A DNA stretch of 64,000 nucleotides. Source: Chloroflexota bacterium (GTDB taxonomy: Bacteria > Chloroflexota > Dehalococcoidia > Lucifugimonadales > UBA3495). The stretch spans positions 1-64,000 of the forward strand of contig JAPPLU010000092.1 in the NCBI GenBank assembly GCA_028874075.1, given 5' to 3'. The position numbers and the translations under genes were made by a program. Positions within the stretch are counted from its first letter, which is position 1; the number at the start of each line of letters is the position of its first letter. Shown here in pieces: positions 34,613 through 43,388 of the stretch. The notes below the pieces were generated by a model. It searched no databases. It worked only from the letters and a program-made list of their open reading frames with translations, and was not told the origin of the DNA.

Positions 34613-36859
34613 TTATTCCGTCTTCCCCTGCTCCTCCTGCCGCAAATGCAGGCGGGTAAGCCGGATTTCTTCATAGCTGAAATCCGGCCCCAGGTACTCC
34701 CTCACCGGCTTCAAATATTCATAACCACAAAGGTCGAAAGCGTCCCGAATGCTCTGCAGACACTCCGCCTCGGGCAACAGGTGCTCCAGGCGCAGTTCCC
34801 GCCCTTGCGATACCATCCGTTCCATCTGGCCGATAATGGTGGTTTCAGCCAACTTTCGTTCCCCGGCTATCTGGCTGATACTCAAGCCCTGGGATAGCAG
34901 AGCCAGGGTCAGCTCGTAGGTATCGCCCCTCCTTCCTTCTCGCCTCTCCTGGCGGCTTTCCGCGGACGCTGCGACGGCTCCCGTGGATGACGCCATTTCC
35001 GCCGTGCGGTCGGCGATATTTTTCGGTTCAGCATAGCCCCGAATGGCGGCAACGAAGCGCTCGCCATACTGCTCCAGCTTCGCCTTCCCCACGCCGGGCG
35101 CCCGAGCGAAATTCTCCAGGGACTGGGGAAAGGCCGCCGCCATGTATCTCAGGGACACGTCGCCAAACACCACGAAAGGGGGTACACCCTGCTGGTCAGC
35201 CAGGTCCCGCCGCAACGCCCGCAGTTCCTCAAACAACTCCTGGTCGTAGTCGTCCGCTGTTACGGTCGCGGCTCTCCTCTCGCCGATACCACGGGTTGAA
35301 GCTCCCGGCCTTCCTTCATCGGCGCCGGTCTTCAGCCGGGGCAGGGACAGTCCCTCCCTTCTCGTCAGAAATTCCTTGCCGCGCTGGGAAACCGACAGGG
35401 TAGCAAACTCCCCTTCATTCCGTACCAGTAGTCCCCGGGCCTGTAGGTGGCCAATTACCTCCCTGATTTGGTCTTCGGTGTAATCCCTGGCAATGCCGTA
35501 GACACTCAGTTTGTCGTGGCCCAGTTCCAGCAATCTCTTCTCCCGGCTTCCCCGCAGAACGCGGGCGACGTGCAGAGCCCCGAACCGCTCGCCCGTCCGT
35601 ATCACTGCCGACAGGGTTTTCTGCGTTATCTCGGTGGCATCGACTTCATCTCCCACAGCCAGGCACACATCGCATCCGCCACAACTGTCCCGCATAGTTT
35701 CTTCACCGAAATAGGCCAGCAGCGATTTGCGCCGGCAGGTGGGAACCTCGGCAAACTCCACCATCTGCGACAGTTTCTGACGCGCGTTCCGTTGTTCCTG
35801 CGGGTCTTCCAGTTGATTGATAAAGTAGTCCTGTTTGGCCCGGTCGGCACGGGAGTAAAAAAGGACACATTCGCTGGGCAGCCCATCACGTCCCGCCCTG
35901 CCCGTTTCCTGGTAGTAGCCTTCCAGCGACTTCGGCAGAGAGTGGTGAACCACCAGCCTGATGTCCGGCTTGTCTATACCCATGCCGAAGGCAATGGTCG
36001 CCACGATGATAGGCACTCGATCCCTGATGAAGTCTTCCTGAGTGCGGCGGCGGACTTCCGGATCCAGCCCCGCGTGATAAGGCCGGGCCAGCAACCCCCG
36101 ATCCTTCAGGTCTTCCGCCAGTTCCTCCGTTTCCCGGCGTGAGAAGCAATAGATGATAGTGGACTCCCCGTTGTGGTCGTTGAGCAAAGACAGCAGCTTG
36201 CTCCAGAATCCTTCCTTGGTTTCCACCGAATAGGTCAGGTTGGCCCGATCGAAACTGGACAGGAAAATCCGGCCCCGCTGCAGGCCCAACTGTTCAACAA
36301 TATCATCCCTCACTCGAGCGGTGGCGGTGGCGGTCAAGGCAATGACTGGGACCCGGGGAAAGTCGCCCCGCAACTGCCTCAGATTACGGTAATCTGGCCT
36401 GAACTCGTGGCCCCACTCAGAAATGCAGTGGGCCTCGTCCACCGCGATGAGACTCAGGTCAATGCCTTGCAGAAATCGCCTGAAACCAGGTACCGCCAGC
36501 CGCTCCGGGGCCACGTAGAGAATCTTGATCGTACCCCGGCTGGCCTGGGCCTGCGCCAGTTCAATTTCCGAAGCCGTCAGGGAACTATTGATAAAACGAG
36601 CCGCCACGCCGTTGGCATTCAGCGCATCCACCTGGTCCTTCATTAGGGCAATCAGCGGCGACACCACCAGGGCCATGCCCGGCAAGCACATTGCTGGCAA
36701 CTGGTAGCACAGCGATTTGCCGCCCCCGGTTGGCATCAGCACCAGCCCGTCTCGCCCCGCCAGAACGTGGGAAATTATCTCCTCCTGCAGGGGAAGAAAG
36801 CTGTCGTAGCCGAAATGGGTTTTGAGTACTGTGTGTGGGGAAGGCTGTTTGCTTGGCAC
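34613..36859 (-). CDS. recQ: ATP-dependent DNA helicase RecQ
   Basis: 3'-5' SF2 helicase of 748 residues in recombination and fork repair. Walker A PTGGGKS (43-49), motif II DEAH near 140, SALTATAT-like ALTATATARV, and motif VI QETGRAGRDG. The zinc-binding region has CRRKSLLAYFGE and CGGCDVC. RQC winged helix follows, then the HRDC domain (about 520-590, ARAPGVGKAKLEQYG), and a C-terminal helix-turn-helix domain (about 635-740: ISQIAGERKLAETTI). Start is GTG. The longer C-terminal helix-turn-helix is seen in many bacterial RecQ of this size. Confidence 0.92.
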   Translation of the reverse strand: MPSKQPSPHTVLKTHFGYDSFLPLQEEIISHVLAGRDGLVLMPTGGGKSLCYQLPAMCLPGMALVVSPLIALMKDQVDALNANGVAARFINSSLTASEIELAQAQASRGTIKILYVAPERLAVPGFRRFLQGIDLSLIAVDEAHCISEWGHEFRPDYRNLRQLRGDFPRVPVIALTATATARVRDDIVEQLGLQRGRIFLSSFDRANLTYSVETKEGFWSKLLSLLNDHNGESTIIYCFSRRETEELAEDLKDRGLLARPYHAGLDPEVRRRTQEDFIRDRVPIIVATIAFGMGIDKPDIRLVVHHSLPKSLEGYYQETGRAGRDGLPSECVLFYSRADRAKQDYFINQLEDPQEQRNARQKLSQMVEFAEVPTCRRKSLLAYFGEETMRDSCGGCDVCLAVGDEVDATEITQKTLSAVIRTGERFGALHVARVLRGSREKRLLELGHDKLSVYGIARDYTEDQIREVIGHLQARGLLVRNEGEFATLSVSQRGKEFLTRREGLSLPRLKTGADEGRPGASTRGIGERRAATVTADDYDQELFEELRALRRDLADQQGVPPFVVFGDVSLRYMAAAFPQSLENFARAPGVGKAKLEQYGERFVAAIRGYAEPKNIADRTAEMASSTGAVAASAESRQERREGRRGDTYELTLALLSQGLSISQIAGERKLAETTIIGQMERMVSQGRELRLEHLLPEAECLQSIRDAFDLCGYEYLKPVREYLGPDFSYEEIRLTRLHLRQEEQGKTE

Positions 36860-37132
36860 GGAGGTTCGTCCTCAAAAGGTTGGCTGCGGCCTGGCGGCCG
36901 GCCAGGGCCATAATAAGCTTTCCTTGCCGCCGGCGAAAGTTACTCGCCTGTCGAGGTATTCCTGCGCACTGGACCTGCATGTGTTCCCTCTGCTCAGGAC
37001 CCTTTGGGCAGGACTCTCATATCTGCGGGAAGTGCGTCCAGTTGAACTCAACCCATTGTTGCGCTACACTACGCCTTACGGTCGTGGGCCCATTCCAGCG
37101 ATCGTTATACCAGGATACTGAAGGTGAAATGG
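36860..37132. other. Intergenic region upstream of the SelW-like gene
   Basis: A 273-base spacer between divergent recQ and the SelW-like gene. The + strand contains a Cys-rich short frame (CxxC...CxxC, around 36980-37040) without a ribosome-binding site. No promoter is convincing. Confidence 0.35.
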
Positions 37133-37432
37133 ATGCCCGGTGCAGAATTTGGCAAGGTTGAAGTCGACATCGTTTACTGTGTACCTTGAGGCTATCACGC
37201 AGTTGCCATGTGGCTGGCGACAGAGTTTCTCAAGTACCAGAACCCCGGCGATATCGCCATCAAGTTGACCCCCTCCGACAAGGGCAGGCTGGAAGTTTAT
37301 TTGGACGGCGATAAGATTTTTGACCGTATGGACGAGGACGGCGTGTATCCCAACCTGTCCCGCGCCAACGAACTGAAAATGGACATCGACGAGAAGATTT
37401 TCCAGGTGGACGAGGCGACAGCCAACGCCTGA
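37133..37432 (+). CDS. SelW-like (Rdx family) selenoprotein with in-frame UGA
   Basis: Read from the ATG at 37133 with the TGA at 37187-37189 as selenocysteine, this gives 99 residues: thioredoxin-like Rdx fold with YCVPU (Cys16-x-x-Sec19), followed by GYHAVA, WLATEFL, and the central LEVYLDGDKIFDR strand pair. Rdx proteins (SelW, SelT, SelH, Rdx12) are redox proteins with a CxxU or CxxC pair near the N-terminus. AAGGTG lies about 7 bases upstream of the ATG. The part after the TGA alone (37208-37432) lacks the redox motif and the first strand (KVEVDIVYC), so it would be a non-functional stub. A hairpin begins 8 bases after the TGA. Sec incorporation also needs SelA/SelB/SelC, not in this window. 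Confidence 0.75.
37198..37219 (+). promoter_or_regulatory. Candidate bacterial SECIS-like hairpin
   Basis: Directly after the UGA, CGC (37198-37200) can pair with GCG (37217-37219), then GCC (37205-37207) with GGC (37212-37214), with an internal bulge and apical loop AUGU. The apical stem starts 15 bases after the UGA, within the range of bacterial SECIS elements. It is short, so folding and a SelB-binding test are needed. Confidence 0.4.
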
Positions 37433-37609
37433 TTCCGTTCACCCCGGGCCTTACGGGCCCCGGCCGTAGTTGCGCTGGCAGAAGCAGCCCAGGCCTCCCA
37501 GTCGGGGCTGTTTCTCTTTGCCCCGGCTGAAAATAGAAACAATAGGCCGGTTCCGGCAATCGTGAACTGTCGATTTCGAGAATTTTTGACGTTTAATGGA
37601 GATTTTATT

Positions 37610-38311
37610 TTGGCTAATTCCGAACACCTGGCAGCCGCGCGCCAGGGCCGCAGCGCCCTGATCCAGTGGCTGGAGCAAAATCCCGACTCAACCCTCGACC
37701 TTTCCGGCGCGGACCTGTCCGGCATTGACTTGTCTGGAGTAAGAATGCGCAATGCCAACCTGGAAGGGGCTAACCTGAGCGGCTGCAAACTGGCCCGCAC
37801 CAGCATGCCCGGGGCCAATCTGACTGGTGCCAACCTGGAGGGCGCCGATCTGGGCCGAGCCGGCCTGACCGGATCCGACCTGTCGGGGGCCAACCTCGCC
37901 AACGTCAACATGTTCTGGGCAGACGTAAAACAGTCCAACCTCAATGGTACCGTCCTGCGTTCTTCACACCTGATGCGGACCTGCTTTATGAACTCCGACC
38001 TGACCGGCGCCGACTTCAGCCAGGCCACCATGATCGAGGCCGACCTGCGTAGCGCCAATATGACTGCGGCCGGCTTTCAGGCCGCCAACATGAACGGCGC
38101 CGACCTGAGCCGGGCTACCATGGATGGTGCCGACTTTACCCTCGCAAAAATCCGGGATTCCCTCTGGATTATGGCCGACATGAGGGGCGCCACTTTTGAC
38201 AGGGCCAGCCTGCACCGCTCCGACCTCAATATGGCAAAGTACGACGAGACCACCCTGTTTCCCATGGGCTTCGACCCCAACAACACGGGTTACAAGGATG
38301 TGATGGACTAG
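37610..38311 (+). CDS. Pentapeptide-repeat protein
   Basis: About 233 residues made mainly of A(D/N)LxX pentapeptide repeats (residues about 27-215: LSGADLSGIDLSG, ANLEGANLSG, ANLTGANLEGADL and so on), which form a right-handed quadrilateral beta-helix. The N-terminal cap reads MANSEHLAAARQG...WLEQNPD, the usual start of this subgroup. That favours TTG at 37610 (GGAG 9 bases upstream) over the GTG at 37562. Function unknown; some family members mimic DNA (Qnr, MfpA), but nothing here shows that. It follows the SelW-like gene by 177 bases and may be cotranscribed. Confidence 0.8.
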   Translation: MANSEHLAAARQGRSALIQWLEQNPDSTLDLSGADLSGIDLSGVRMRNANLEGANLSGCKLARTSMPGANLTGANLEGADLGRAGLTGSDLSGANLANVNMFWADVKQSNLNGTVLRSSHLMRTCFMNSDLTGADFSQATMIEADLRSANMTAAGFQAANMNGADLSRATMDGADFTLAKIRDSLWIMADMRGATFDRASLHRSDLNMAKYDETTLFPMGFDPNNTGYKDVMD

Positions 38312-38367
38312 CCCGCCATTGGTGGTTAACGTCTGTTGCCGACAGCTCTTACTGCGGGACGTCAAAA

Positions 38368-38389
38368 GGGGCAGGCCGTAGCCTGCCCC
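38368..38389. terminator. Bidirectional hairpin terminator
   Basis: Perfect 9-bp stem GGGGCAGGC / GCCTGCCCC with a CGTA tetraloop, followed by GGTTTGTT on the + strand and preceded by a short A-run (CAAAA) that gives U on the minus strand. It lies between the convergent pentapeptide-repeat and PPOX genes. Confidence 0.75.
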
Positions 38390-38419
38390 GGTTTGTTGGG
38401 CTAATACTGAACCAGCGTA

Positions 38420-39004
38420 TTACCGAATCGGTATCGGCCGTTCCGCCTTGTGCTTTTCTATCGTCTCAGTATCCCAGAATCGGGAAAAGTTCAGGGCCCG
38501 GGGGCAGTGTCCGTAGGCCTCGTCGACCTCGATGATGATGCCCTGCAGGTGGTATCCCCGCTCGTCCGGTTCGTACAGAGAGACCTCCACATCCTTCTGA
38601 TTGAGTTCCTCCTTGTTGACGATGGCAACCGTCCCATTTACCCGGACCGTGTCGTTCACGCCCGGAATCATGAATATCAGGCCAACGTGAGGATTCTCAT
38701 CCATGTTCAGGAAAGACTGGAACAGCCTGTTGCCGGCCACGTCGGGCAGCACCAGGTGACGGTCGTCCAGAATCTTGACGAACCCGGGGCGGCCGCCCTT
38801 GGGTGAGGCGTCGCAATTGCCCTGCCTGTCGGAGGTGGCCATCACCACGAAGGGAGACTGGCGAATGAACTCCTGCACGAACTCGGTCATGTAGTCCACC
38901 ACCTTGGTCTTGGCCCGCCCATTGGGGTCCGGAGCGCCGAACACGGCAGTGAAACGATTTTCGTCGGTAATCGGATACTGGGTCTGCGTCTGGCTGGTGG
39001 TCAT
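38420..39004 (-). CDS. PPOX-family FMN-binding protein (MSMEG_1061-like)
   Basis: Split-barrel flavoprotein of 194 residues. After a ~30-residue N-terminus it has FVQEFIRQSPFVVMATSD, SPKGGRPGFVKILDD, LVLPDVAGNRLFQSF and NPHVGLIFMIPG, the usual FMN-binding order of this subgroup. The C-terminal extension ends HCPRALNFSRFWD. The ATG at 39004 has GGAGG 7 bases upstream and is preferred to the start at 39094. Substrate unknown; it may reduce or oxidise small aromatics. Not closely similar to the PPOX protein at 16857-17354. Confidence 0.82.
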   Translation of the reverse strand: MTTSQTQTQYPITDENRFTAVFGAPDPNGRAKTKVVDYMTEFVQEFIRQSPFVVMATSDRQGNCDASPKGGRPGFVKILDDRHLVLPDVAGNRLFQSFLNMDENPHVGLIFMIPGVNDTVRVNGTVAIVNKEELNQKDVEVSLYEPDERGYHLQGIIIEVDEAYGHCPRALNFSRFWDTETIEKHKAERPIPIR

Positions 39005-39331
39005 GCCTTTCCTCCCTGATCCATTATTCGGGATCATGCCAATTTGGGCCAGTCTAGCAGTAGCCGCTCCTCGAGGCAAGGTGGAAGAGCGCAAACAATG
39101 CTCCGGAACACAGGGTTAGCGGCAGGTAAAGAATCGCTTGAATCCCGCGCTGGCCTCCCATCGAATTTCCTACCAGCGCAGTACCAATGGATATAAGGAC
39201 AATCCGGCCACCAGATGTGATTGCTACCTGCATCGTGGGAAGCGGGAAAACCCGCCAATTTCGCCCTCCCTGCACCTATGTTAATATGGGCACAAATCAA
39301 CTATCGTCCGCATACGGGAGGTACCACCGGA

Positions 39332-40519
39332 ATGAAGGCCCTTGAAGGTATCCGCGTGCTGGATTTGACCCGGGCTCTGGCCGGTCCATTCTGCACGCTA
39401 ATGCTGGGAGACTACGGCGCCGACGTTATCAAAATTGAAATCCCCGGCTCGGGCGACGACACTCGCCACTGGGGTCCCCCCTTCATTGGAGATGAGAGCG
39501 CCTATTTCCTGTCCATCAACCGCAACAAGCGCAGCCTTACTCTTAATTTCAAGGAAGAAAAGGCCCGTGAAATCTTCCTCAAGCTGGTGGAAGGCTCCGA
39601 TGTGGTCGTGGAAAACTTCACCCCCGGCGTGATGTCTCGTTTCGGCCTGGAGTATGAGACCGTCAAGCGGGCCAACCCAGGCATCATCTACTGCTCTATC
39701 TCCGGTTTCGGTCAGGACGGCCCCTACCAGAGCCGCCCCGCCTACGACCAGATAATGCAGGGCATCAGCGGCCTGATGAGCATTACCGGCGACCCGGAAG
39801 GCGAACCTGAAAAGATCGGGGTGGCGGTAACCGACATCGGCGCCGGCATGTGGGCCGCCTTCGCCGTAATGTCCGCCCTCTTCCGGAGGGAACAGGACGG
39901 CGAGGGCCAGTATATCGACATTTCCATGCTGGACGCCCAGGTGGCCTGGCTTACCTACCAGGCAGGCTACTATTTCGCTTACGGACGGCCCCCTCAGCGG
40001 CTGGGCAAGGCCCACCCCACCCTGGTGCCCTACCAGGCATTCATGGCGAAGGACGGCAAGTACTTCAACGTCGCCGTAGGTTCGGAAAGACTTTGGGAGC
40101 GCTTCTGCCAGGCGGTGAAGCGGGACGACCTGAAGGACCACCCGGACTATGCGACCAACGGCGTCCGTGTCGAAAACCGAGCGACCCTGGCGCCCCTGCT
40201 TCAGGAGTACTTTCTGACCCGCGACGCCGACGACTGGGTGAAGGACCTGCAGGCCAACAGCGTGCCAGCCGGCCCCATCAATGATTTGGCCGACGTCTTC
40301 TCGGATCCCCAGGTGCTCCACCGCGACATGTTCCTGGAGATTCCTCATCCCACCCTGGGTTCCGTCAAGCAGACGGGTCTGCCCATTAAGTTCTCTCGCA
40401 CACCTGGCGGCCTGGACCAGCATCCGCCCTTACTCGGTGAGCACAACCAGGCCATCCTGCAGGACCTGGGCTATTCGGAGTCAGAAATCCAGGAACTGGT
40501 GACCCGATCTGTAATCTAA
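39332..40519 (+). CDS. CaiB/BaiF family CoA-transferase
   Basis: Class III CoA-transferase, 395 residues, the most canonical of the four here. ADVIKIEIPG (30-39), INRNKRSLTLNF, SISGFGQDGPY, and catalytic Asp168 (VTDIGAGMWAA). The C-terminal half ends with the usual LLGEHNQAILQDLGY. The ATG at 39332 has GGGAGGT 9 bases upstream; the extra 37 upstream codons do not match the family. It resembles formyl-CoA and succinyl-CoA:carboxylate transferases. A terminator hairpin follows it. Confidence 0.9.
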   Translation: MKALEGIRVLDLTRALAGPFCTLMLGDYGADVIKIEIPGSGDDTRHWGPPFIGDESAYFLSINRNKRSLTLNFKEEKAREIFLKLVEGSDVVVENFTPGVMSRFGLEYETVKRANPGIIYCSISGFGQDGPYQSRPAYDQIMQGISGLMSITGDPEGEPEKIGVAVTDIGAGMWAAFAVMSALFRREQDGEGQYIDISMLDAQVAWLTYQAGYYFAYGRPPQRLGKAHPTLVPYQAFMAKDGKYFNVAVGSERLWERFCQAVKRDDLKDHPDYATNGVRVENRATLAPLLQEYFLTRDADDWVKDLQANSVPAGPINDLADVFSDPQVLHRDMFLEIPHPTLGSVKQTGLPIKFSRTPGGLDQHPPLLGEHNQAILQDLGYSESEIQELVTRSVI

Positions 40520-40556
40520 CCTCGATTGCCTGGGTAAGCCCGTCAATCCAAATCCG

Positions 40557-40587
40557 GCCGGACCTGCTCGAATCAGACAGGTCCGGC
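40557..40587 (+). terminator. Hairpin terminator after the CoA-transferase
   Basis: Perfect 10-bp stem GCCGGACCTG / CAGGTCCGGC with an 11-base loop, followed by TTATCCTTCTTT. It ends 27 bases before the tag start codon, so tag may need its own promoter or read-through. Confidence 0.7.
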
Positions 40588-40614
40588 TTATCCTTCTTTG
40601 AGGACGGGTCCAAT

Positions 40615-41199
40615 ATGACAGACGTGCAGCGCTGCAACTGGCCCGGCGACGACCCGCTTATGATCGCCTATCACGACCAGGAGTGGGGAACACCCCTGTG
40701 GGACGACCGGAAGCTGTTCGAGTTTCTCATCCTGGAAGGCGCGCAGGCGGGTCTTAGCTGGCAAACCATCCTGCGCAAGCGGGAGGGATACCGCCAAGCC
40801 TTTGACGACTTCGATCCAGTTGCCATTGCCCAATACGGCGATGACGAAATAGCGCGACTGCTGGCTGACTCCGACATCGTGCGCAACCGCCAGAAGATCA
40901 ATGCCGCCATCGGCAATGCCCGGGCCGTGCTGGAGCTGGAGTTGGCTGGGACCGCATTTTCCGACTTCATCTGGTGTTTTGTCGACGGCCAGCCCATCAA
41001 TAACAACCGTACCGGCCTGGAGGATACCCCGTCCACTTCACCGGAATCGGAGGCCATGAGCCGGGAACTGCGGCGGCGCGGCTTCCGGTTTGTGGGCCCC
41101 ACCATCTGCTACGCCTTTATGCAGGCAGCAGGCCTGGTCAACGACCACCTGATCTCCTGCTTTCGCCACCAGGAAATAAACAACCTTTCCCGACTCTAA
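40615..41199 (+). CDS. tag: DNA-3-methyladenine glycosylase I
   Basis: Base-excision repair enzyme that removes 3-methyladenine (194 residues). Family landmarks: zinc ligands Cys7 (QRCNWPG) and His20 (AYHDQEWG) early, C-terminal HLISCFRH, the catalytic Glu in FLILEGAQAGLSW (near 40), TILRKREGYRQAFDDFD, and FRFVGPTICYAFMQAAG. Length is normal. GAGGACGGG is upstream. Its immediate neighbours are not repair genes. Confidence 0.92.
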   Translation: MTDVQRCNWPGDDPLMIAYHDQEWGTPLWDDRKLFEFLILEGAQAGLSWQTILRKREGYRQAFDDFDPVAIAQYGDDEIARLLADSDIVRNRQKINAAIGNARAVLELELAGTAFSDFIWCFVDGQPINNNRTGLEDTPSTSPESEAMSRELRRRGFRFVGPTICYAFMQAAGLVNDHLISCFRHQEINNLSRL

Positions 41200-41423
41200 G
41201 TGCAAGAACCGCTCCAGGCCCATTTGGCGGTGTCGCCCGAGGGGACGCTACCAATGCCATTCAGGGTACCGTGCCGACTATCTAAACTATATGAACGCTA
41301 TCGGGATTGGCGCCATGTAGTAATACTGCTGTAATTCAATCTCAATAAGATAGTGGTGATTGTGCCGGCAATTTAACGTTATGTTAATACACATTTTGGC
41401 CGGCTGCGGGAGTAGTCAAGAAA

Positions 41424-42209
41424 ATGGACCTCGGGTTAAATGATCGGGTGGCTATTGTTGGCGGGGCTGGGTTGGAAATTGGGAAGCACGTTGCCATGGC
41501 TCTGGCCAGCGAAGGCGCAAAGGTTGCCTTGTGCGCTCGAAATGAAGATGGTCTCCGTAGCGCCGAGATTGAAGTCGCCCGCATAGGTACCCAGCACAAT
41601 GTTTTGGCAATGCCTGCCGACCTTTCCGAACCCAGGGACATTCGCCGCGTGGTGAGGGACACATTCAATCGGTTCGGGCAGATAGATATCCTGGTGGTTC
41701 GTACTCGCCAGCCACACCGGGGAGCGCTGGCCGACATAGATGACAGCGAGATGACCGAGGAAGTTGAGCGGCACTTGCTCAGCGCCGTCAGGTTAACCCG
41801 GGAGGTCATCTCTTACATGAAGCAGGACCATTGGGGTCGCATTATCAACCTGGACTTGGCTTCCACTCAGCAGGTCGTGGAAGGCGCGCCCCAAGCCACA
41901 GCCAGGCAGCTGTATCTGATCGGCTATTTCAAGACCCTGGCCCAGGAACTGGCTCCTTTCAATATAACCGTCAACAGCCTGCTCACCGGCGCCCTGGACA
42001 CGGAGGAACTGAAGGAGTACCTCGAAGAGCAGGCCATTCGTGAGAAAGCAGAGCTTGAAGATCTAACTAAGAGGACGGCCAAGCGGGTGCCCATGAAGCG
42101 GTTGGGCAAACCCAGGGAAATAGGCGAGATGGTAGCCTTCCTGGCCTCGGAAAAGGCCGGTTACCTCACCGGCGCCACAATCTCCGTAGATGGTGGTCAA
42201 ACCCAGTAG
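41424..42209 (+). CDS. Degenerate short-chain dehydrogenase/reductase-like protein
   Basis: The fold is SDR (261 residues, RIINLDL, LIGYFKTLAQELAPFNITVN, C-terminal GYLTGATISVDGGQ), but the catalytic positions are changed. Aligned to the canonical Ser-Tyr-x3-Lys, the expected Ser is Leu145, Tyr is Ala158 and Lys is Gln162. The cofactor loop TGxxxGxG reads GGAGLEIG with Glu at the middle Gly, and NNAG reads VVRTRQ. It may be a non-catalytic SDR used for binding or assembly. No clear ribosome-binding site precedes the ATG; the ORF is nevertheless intact. A strong terminator follows. Confidence 0.75.
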   Translation: MDLGLNDRVAIVGGAGLEIGKHVAMALASEGAKVALCARNEDGLRSAEIEVARIGTQHNVLAMPADLSEPRDIRRVVRDTFNRFGQIDILVVRTRQPHRGALADIDDSEMTEEVERHLLSAVRLTREVISYMKQDHWGRIINLDLASTQQVVEGAPQATARQLYLIGYFKTLAQELAPFNITVNSLLTGALDTEELKEYLEEQAIREKAELEDLTKRTAKRVPMKRLGKPREIGEMVAFLASEKAGYLTGATISVDGGQTQ

Positions 42210-42270
42210 TAGGGCCCACTATCAAACATCCCCGCCGGCAACCAATTCGCCCCCCAACTCCAGCAAGAGC

Positions 42271-42300
42271 AAAACCCCGGCCCGGTCCAGCCGGGGTTTT
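42271..42300. terminator. Bidirectional intrinsic terminator
   Basis: Perfect 11-bp inverted repeat AAAACCCCGGC / GCCGGGGTTTT with an 8-base loop. The flanking A and T runs make it work in both directions between the convergent SDR-like and amidohydrolase genes. Confidence 0.85.
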
Positions 42301-42326
42301 CGATACACACTCTTGAGCGTTGGCCT

Positions 42327-43181
42327 CTAACCTCGCCCAGGCTCCCAACGGTATACTTCCCGCAACGACCCACCCATAAGGATGGCGCGCTCGTCGTCCG
42401 AAAGCTGGTCGGTAACCCGGAATGCATCCACACCTTGCTGGTAGGTCAGCAAATTGGTAGCCCTGGTCCAGTCAGTACCCCACAGGCAGCGTTCCAGCCC
42501 ATAGGCATCGAAAATCTGGCGCAGTGGTTCCCAGATGTCGGCATAGGGGAACGGTTCGTGCGACAGGGTGCCAGCGCCGGAGATTTTTATAACCACGTTG
42601 TCCAGTTCCGCCAGAGAAAGTACTTCCTGCAGGTCGGCCCACGGCTCATCCGGAGCCGGTGGTGCCGGAGGCTGCGCTATCCCCAGGTGGTCAACAATCA
42701 TCCGCGTATTGGGGTGTCTGCGGGCAAGTTCGCGGAACAGGGAGAGCTTTGTAGAGCACATCACATTTACCGGCAACCCAACCCCTGCGGCCGCAACCAG
42801 TATCTGGTGCAGACCCGGATGGTCAGCCTCAAAGGGCTCCGCTGTCAGCATTATGCGCGCGCCTACCACCCCACCATTGCTGGCCCATTCTGCCATTTCA
42901 TCGGGGATGGAATCGGAGTGGGGGTCAAAAGGCCGCACCAGTCCAAACCTGGTGGGGTGCTTCGCGTAAACTTCCAATGCATAGCTGGCGTCGTAGCGGT
43001 ACATTGAGAACGGCGATATCAGGATTGCTCCGTCAACGCCCACGGCATCCATGGCCGCCACCATGTCGTCACCCGTAACCTCATCGGGCCCCTGCAGATA
43101 ACCTGCCCAGGGACGTTCCGGTCGGTTCCTCTCGTAACAGTGAACCTGGCAGTCAATTGTCTTGGTCTGGGAAGTAGTCAT
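42327..43181 (-). CDS. Amidohydrolase 2-family (ACMSD-like) hydrolase
   Basis: TIM-barrel metal-dependent hydrolase of 284 residues. It starts with the D-x-Q-V-H motif (DCQVHCYERN, equivalent to the family's HxH), then GGVVGARIMLT, PVNVMCST, MIVDHLGIAQ (metal His) and CLWGTDWTRA (Asp). Members hydrolyse lactones such as 2-pyrone-4,6-dicarboxylate or 4-sulfomuconolactone, or decarboxylate. AAGGAG CGAAGGA ATG is a good start. Together with the oxygenases elsewhere in the window, a role in aromatic breakdown is plausible but unproved. Confidence 0.82.
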   Translation of the reverse strand: MTTSQTKTIDCQVHCYERNRPERPWAGYLQGPDEVTGDDMVAAMDAVGVDGAILISPFSMYRYDASYALEVYAKHPTRFGLVRPFDPHSDSIPDEMAEWASNGGVVGARIMLTAEPFEADHPGLHQILVAAAGVGLPVNVMCSTKLSLFRELARRHPNTRMIVDHLGIAQPPAPPAPDEPWADLQEVLSLAELDNVVIKISGAGTLSHEPFPYADIWEPLRQIFDAYGLERCLWGTDWTRATNLLTYQQGVDAFRVTDQLSDDERAILMGGSLREVYRWEPGRG

Positions 43182-43318
43182 TCCTTCGCTCCTTGGCTGT
43201 CTTTTTTACCGGCGTTGCCCACCTTCTACTGCGGATTTTATCAGAATGCCATACCCCGTAATGGTATTTCATCGCGACAGCATTGCGGGATTATCTGACC
43301 TGACAGGCAAGCACTGAA

Positions 43319-43347
43319 TTGTCACCGCCGTGCCGGGGGATTATATT
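43319..43347 (+). promoter_or_regulatory. Sigma70-type promoter before a CoA-transferase
   Basis: TTGTCA (43319-43324) and TATATT (43342-43347) with a 17-base spacer. Expected transcription start near 43354, 35 bases before the ATG at 43389. Confidence 0.6.
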
Positions 43348-43388
43348 ACGGCCACACCACACCGGCTTTCGCTACAGGGAGGACCGAA

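Noticed and set aside
36960..37161. Short frame with two CxxC pairs (MCSLC...ICGKC) before the SelW-like gene
   Set aside because: No ribosome-binding site, overlaps the start of the SelW-like frame, and the rest of the frame looks random.
39398..40423. 341-residue minus-strand ORF opposite a CoA-transferase
   Set aside because: Same kind of shadow; no family features.
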